Shown piece after piece: positions 31,796-34,829 of a DNA stretch of 34,829 nt (position 1 is the stretch's first letter; the number at the start of each line of letters is the position of its first letter). This DNA comes from Planctomycetota bacterium (GTDB lineage: Bacteria > Planctomycetota > Planctomycetia > Planctomycetales > Planctomycetaceae). The translations under genes and the position numbers were made by a program. Under the pieces are notes generated by a model. It saw only the letters and a list, made by a program, of their open reading frames with translations, did not search any database and was not told the origin of the DNA. The stretch is from the NCBI GenBank assembly GCA_003669615.1, contig QWOO01000270.1:1-34829 (forward strand). The letters run 5' to 3'.

Positions 31796-32674
31796 ATGCA
31801 GGAATTGACTCAAAATAAAGCCGAACGCAACATCATCATCGTAGGTGTAGGACTGATCGGCGGCTCCATCGCAGCCGCGATTCGTCAACGCTTTCCCGAC
31901 TGCAATGTCATGGGCATCGGTCGAAATCGTGAACGCCTGGAAAGTGCTCGAAAAGCCGGACTGCTGACTTCCTGGTCCGACGAAATCACTGCGGACACAA
32001 TTCCCACCGGCAGCCTCGCAGTTGTTTGTCTGCCTGTGAATCAAATTGCCGACACCGTCAATCAGCTGTTGAATGCCGGCTGTGAACTGGTTACCGATGC
32101 CGGCAGCGTCAAAGCTTCGATCATCGCCGCTTTGGAAGATCAACCGGGCCTTCGTTATGTCGGATCGCATCCGATTGCCGGCAGCGAACACAGTGGCTTT
32201 GAACATGCGGATGCCAATCTGTTCGCAGGCCGGCTATGCGTTGTAACGACGTCTTCACCACAACTGGCGAATCACGAGAACGTGCAACGCGTCGTTTCGT
32301 TCTGGAAGAGTCTCAATGCTGCAGTTCATCTCATGTCCCCGGAAGAGCATGATCGAGTTCTGGCGCTGACAAGCCATTTGCCGCATATCCTCGCATCCGT
32401 CGCAGCCGGTTGTGTGGAACCCGATCTGCTGAATTTCACAGGCACAGGTTATCGGGACACCACACGCATCGCAGCAGGGTCCGCGAGTTTGTGGGCCACC
32501 ATTCTTCTGGGAAATGCAAAGCATTGTTTGGAAGCTATTGATGCCGCCGAAGAGATCCTGCATCAGTTTCGCACGGCTTTAGAAACGGGCAACGCGAAAC
32601 AACTGGAGTCGCTGTGGGAATCGGCCGCCGAAAAGCGACGCCTGTTGAACCGCGACAAAACGGACAGGGGTTGA
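31796..32674 (+). CDS. tyrA: Prephenate dehydrogenase (TyrA family)
   Basis: NIIIVGVGLIGGSIAAAIRQRFPDCNVMGIGRN; LVTDAGSVKASIIAAL; YVGSHPIAGSEHSGFEHADANLFAGRLCVVT; LTSHLPHILA; FTGTGYRDTTRIAAGSASLW. Confidence 0.93.
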   Translation: MQELTQNKAERNIIIVGVGLIGGSIAAAIRQRFPDCNVMGIGRNRERLESARKAGLLTSWSDEITADTIPTGSLAVVCLPVNQIADTVNQLLNAGCELVTDAGSVKASIIAALEDQPGLRYVGSHPIAGSEHSGFEHADANLFAGRLCVVTTSSPQLANHENVQRVVSFWKSLNAAVHLMSPEEHDRVLALTSHLPHILASVAAGCVEPDLLNFTGTGYRDTTRIAAGSASLWATILLGNAKHCLEAIDAAEEILHQFRTALETGNAKQLESLWESAAEKRRLLNRDKTDRG

Positions 32675-32694
32675 TTTTTGCTTGAGGATTGGCG

Positions 32695-32725
32695 ATCTAA
32701 AATCGCAAATCTCAAATCTCAAATC
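32695..32725. repeat. Short A/T-biased tandem motif (caaatct x3 within aaatcgcaaatctcaaatctcaaatct)
   Basis: Direct reading. Related motifs also occur near 4567-4590, 12510-12540 and 29316-29340. Confidence 0.6.
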
Positions 32726-33086
32726 TATTGTTCCCCGATGTGCTTTCCCGAATGCGGAATCTGTCCAGCTCGAACTGTTGCAGCAGGGCTATCAGGTGGG
32801 ACACTCTTTCATCGACCGATGTCCCCGCACGGATCCCCACGGCAATGGTGCCGGCTGTTAGCGCGACAACGCGAGAAACCGTGATGGAGATCCCAAAGGG
32901 TTTCAGATCCGCAAAGAATTCTTCATCACTGCAGACTTCACTGAATTTGATTCCCTGGTAGGTGAACTCGATGCCATACAGGTCCCCGCTCCATTGATAG
33001 ACGAAGGGCCCAAACAGCGCATTGCGACTGACAACCCAAAAACGGTCGTCATCCAGAATAATTTCGTTGTTCACAGGCCGAGACAC
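32712..33086 (-). CDS. Hypothetical protein
   Basis: 124-aa ORF with mixed, protein-like composition (IILDDDRFWVVSRNALFGPFVYQWSGDLYGIEFTYQGIKFSE). No competing sense gene. Confidence 0.6.
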   Translation of the reverse strand: MSRPVNNEIILDDDRFWVVSRNALFGPFVYQWSGDLYGIEFTYQGIKFSEVCSDEEFFADLKPFGISITVSRVVALTAGTIAVGIRAGTSVDERVSHLIALLQQFELDRFRIRESTSGNNRFEI

Positions 33087-33257
33087 CAGAGCACACTCCT
33101 GAGCCGACTGTAGCGATTTTGATTCGCGCCGGCAGGAAAGAAAGTTCCAATTTTAGTAACAACTGCAGTACGATCGCGTTTCATCCGAAAAGAGGACAGA
33201 CCATTTCCGGCAGTTGAAAAGCCCGGAATTTTGTTCCACTCAATGGAATGCACGGGG

Positions 33258-33287
33258 TTGACAAGGGATTCCCTGTCAAAGTATCAA
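33258..33287 (+). promoter_or_regulatory. Candidate sigma70-like promoter overlapping an imperfect palindrome
   Basis: TTGACA (33258) with TATCAA about 18 nt downstream. TTGACA-A-GGGA-T-TCCC-TGTCAA forms an inverted repeat at 33258-33279. Confidence 0.35.
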
Positions 33288-33353
33288 ACGCGTGAAATTG
33301 GCAGCAGAAGCGTTCAACCACAAAGGTACGGGACTTACAAAAGGTTACTGGTC

Positions 33354-33662
33354 ATGGTTTTGACTCTGGAAATAGGCGAAGTCACAGAGAAAGACAGTCT
33401 GTCGGTCTTCGCCGGGATCGAACATTTTGGAATCGCCGTCAGTCCTGGCCTTCGCGGCGATGACGACGATGACTTCGCTGACGAAAGTTTCGCCGACGAA
33501 GACGTCGAAGATGACGAGGACGATGAATTCGAAGAAGAAGCCGACGACGACTTTGAAGATGATGATGACTTCGAAGACGACGACTTCGACGACGACGATG
33601 ATGATGACTTCGACGACGATGATGAAGAAGAGGAAGAAGAAGAGGAAGAAGAAGAGTTCTGA
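33354..33662 (+). CDS. Small protein with an extreme Asp/Glu-rich C-terminal tail ending in Phe
   Basis: ATG 33354 with AAGG 9 nt upstream. MVLTLEIGEVTEKDSLSVFAGIEHFGIAVSPGLRG followed by about 65 residues dominated by D/E with spaced F; followed by a perfect terminator. Confidence 0.7.
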   Translation: MVLTLEIGEVTEKDSLSVFAGIEHFGIAVSPGLRGDDDDDFADESFADEDVEDDEDDEFEEEADDDFEDDDDFEDDDFDDDDDDDFDDDDEEEEEEEEEEEF

Positions 33663-33674
33663 TTCTTCGCTCGC

Positions 33675-33744
33675 AGTGACTGCCTAGCATCTCAGTGACT
33701 GCCTAGCATCTCAGTGAGTGCACAGCATCTCAGTGAGTGCACAA
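33675..33744. repeat. 19-bp tandem repeat (agtgactgcctagcatctc), about 3.7 copies
   Basis: Units 33675-33693 and 33694-33712 are identical. 33713-33731 and 33732-33744 are the diverged agtgagtgcacagcatctc form. Confidence 0.9.
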
Positions 33745-33786
33745 TGCGGTTACTTATTGAACAGACGCGGATTCGCAACAACGCTT

Positions 33787-33818
33787 AAGGGCGCTTCATT
33801 TTCGAAGCGCCCTTTTTT
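33787..33818 (+). terminator. Rho-independent terminator
   Basis: aagggcgcttc/gaagcgccctt perfect 11-bp stem, 6-nt loop, T tract. Confidence 0.9.
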
Positions 33819-33910
33819 GTTGCCCGCGTTTTCATTCACCGACTGTTGCCCCAATCACTTCGATGCAGCCAGCCCTGCGGTTCCTTAACACCGTGCGGCT
33901 TTCGATAGTC

Positions 33911-33960
33911 GCCTTTCGCTCCGCGAAAGATGCGAACGTCAACGCGGCTTCCGCGGAAAG
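33911..33960. repeat. Family-2 palindromic repeat (one intact hairpin plus degenerate second half)
   Basis: ctttcgctccgcgaaag (33913-33929), then the ttccgcggaa palindrome. Confidence 0.75.
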
Positions 33961-33971
33961 GCTGTGAATCT

Positions 33972-34142
33972 ATGGCCCAGCACTCCTCCGATCAAGATAA
34001 GCATTTCCATACAAGCTCGATGCTCAATCAAGACGTTTTCCGAACCATGCGCCATTCGCTGACAACGCGTCTGGAGTATGAAAAAGAAGCGGTAAGGTTT
34101 CAGCCCACGAACTTCCCCTGTACAACTTGCCCTGCCCGTTGA
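33972..34142 (+). CDS. Small hypothetical protein
   Basis: 56-aa ORF from ATG 33972 (MAQHSSDQDKHFHTSSMLNQDVFRTMRHSL...); weak evidence only. Confidence 0.3.
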   Translation: MAQHSSDQDKHFHTSSMLNQDVFRTMRHSLTTRLEYEKEAVRFQPTNFPCTTCPAR

Positions 34143-34187
34143 CTCATCAACCGGCCCGACAGCCATTCGCACTGGAGTAAACATTCA

Positions 34188-34829
34188 ATGGACGGACTTT
34201 GGGAACAGATCGAGGAAGCAAAAAGCTGGTTGGCCAGCCGCTGGTCAGGATCACCGAGAGCAGGACTGATTCTTGGCACCGGACTGGGCAGCCTGGCTGC
34301 GCAGATCAAAGTGCAGGCGGAATTCGCCTATGCCGAAATCCCACACTTCCCGCGTTCCACTGCTCCTTCCCATGCCGGCAAGCTTCTTTGCGGGACTCTG
34401 GAAGGCGTGCCTGTGATGGCGATGGAAGGTCGCTTCCATTATTACGAAGGCTATTCATTAAGGCAGGTCACGTTTCCAGTGCGAGTAATGAAAGCCATGG
34501 GCGCCGACACGTTGGTGCTCACGAGCGCCGTTGGCGGAATGAATCCGCAATACTCACTGGCCGACATTGTGATCCTTGAAGATCACATCAACCTGATGCC
34601 CGACAGCCCTCTGCGAGGGATCAATGACGATCGTCTGGGCTCGCGATTTCCCGACATGAGCGAACCGTACAATCGCGCCCTTGTTGAACGAGCAAAAGCT
34701 ATCGCTCTGCGTCTGGGAATCGCGGCGCATAAAGGCGTGCTGGTGGCCGTGCCGGGTCCGAATCTCGAAACGCGCGCGGAGTACCGCATGCTGCGAACCA
34801 TGGGGGCCGATGTGGTCGGAATGTCGACC
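34188..34829 (+). CDS. Purine nucleoside phosphorylase, truncated by window end
   Basis: Not in the ORF track because it has no stop in the window. Translation: [122 protein letters not shown]. Confidence 0.95.
   Translation, partial: MDGLWEQIEEAKSWLASRWSGSPRAGLILGTGLGSLAAQIKVQAEFAYAEIPHFPRSTAPSHAGKLLCGTLEGVPVMAMEGRFHYYEGYSLRQVTFPVRVMKAMGADTLVLTSAVGGMNPQYSLADIVILEDHINLMPDSPLRGINDDRLGSRFPDMSEPYNRALVERAKAIALRLGIAAHKGVLVAVPGPNLETRAEYRMLRTMGADVVGMST

Noticed and set aside
33439-33690. His/Arg/Leu-rich minus-strand ORF
   Set aside because: Simple mirror of the GAY/GAR repeats encoding the acidic tail.
33675-33744. Possible CRISPR array
   Set aside because: The 19-bp units are directly adjacent with no spacers and there are no cas genes; it is a plain tandem repeat.

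Overview
This 34.8 kb window has gene families, codon bias and repeats typical of a planctomycete-like (PVC-group) chromosome. That assignment is inference; no taxonomic search was run. Left to right it holds: a Cys-rich exported protein; a secretin / Cys-rich lipoprotein / TPR-lipoprotein module resembling CpaC-CpaD-TadD; a SpoU-type RNA methyltransferase on the minus strand; a MoxR / DUF58 / BatA-like / large vWA membrane-protein operon; a CheB-CheR-PAS protein; a PAS hybrid histidine kinase; a PVC-type sorbosone-dehydrogenase / HEAT / cytochrome-c protein; a REP-associated (HUH/Y1) transposase embedded in palindromic repeats; an alpha/beta hydrolase lipoprotein; dTMP kinase and MtaB (both minus); a type-2 glycerate kinase; prephenate dehydrogenase; an extremely acidic small protein; and a purine nucleoside phosphorylase that runs off the right edge. 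The most interesting signal is a pair of dispersed palindromic repeat families. Family 1 is a GTTCCAGGGCT..AGCCCTGGAAC hairpin plus a GGAGGC..GCCTCC hairpin, in four blocks, three of them surrounding the transposase. Family 2 is CTTTCGC..GCGAAAG, in three blocks. In both families some copies carry compensatory base-pair changes, which suggests the hairpin structure itself is, or was, selected. No rRNA, tRNA or CRISPR array was recognised.
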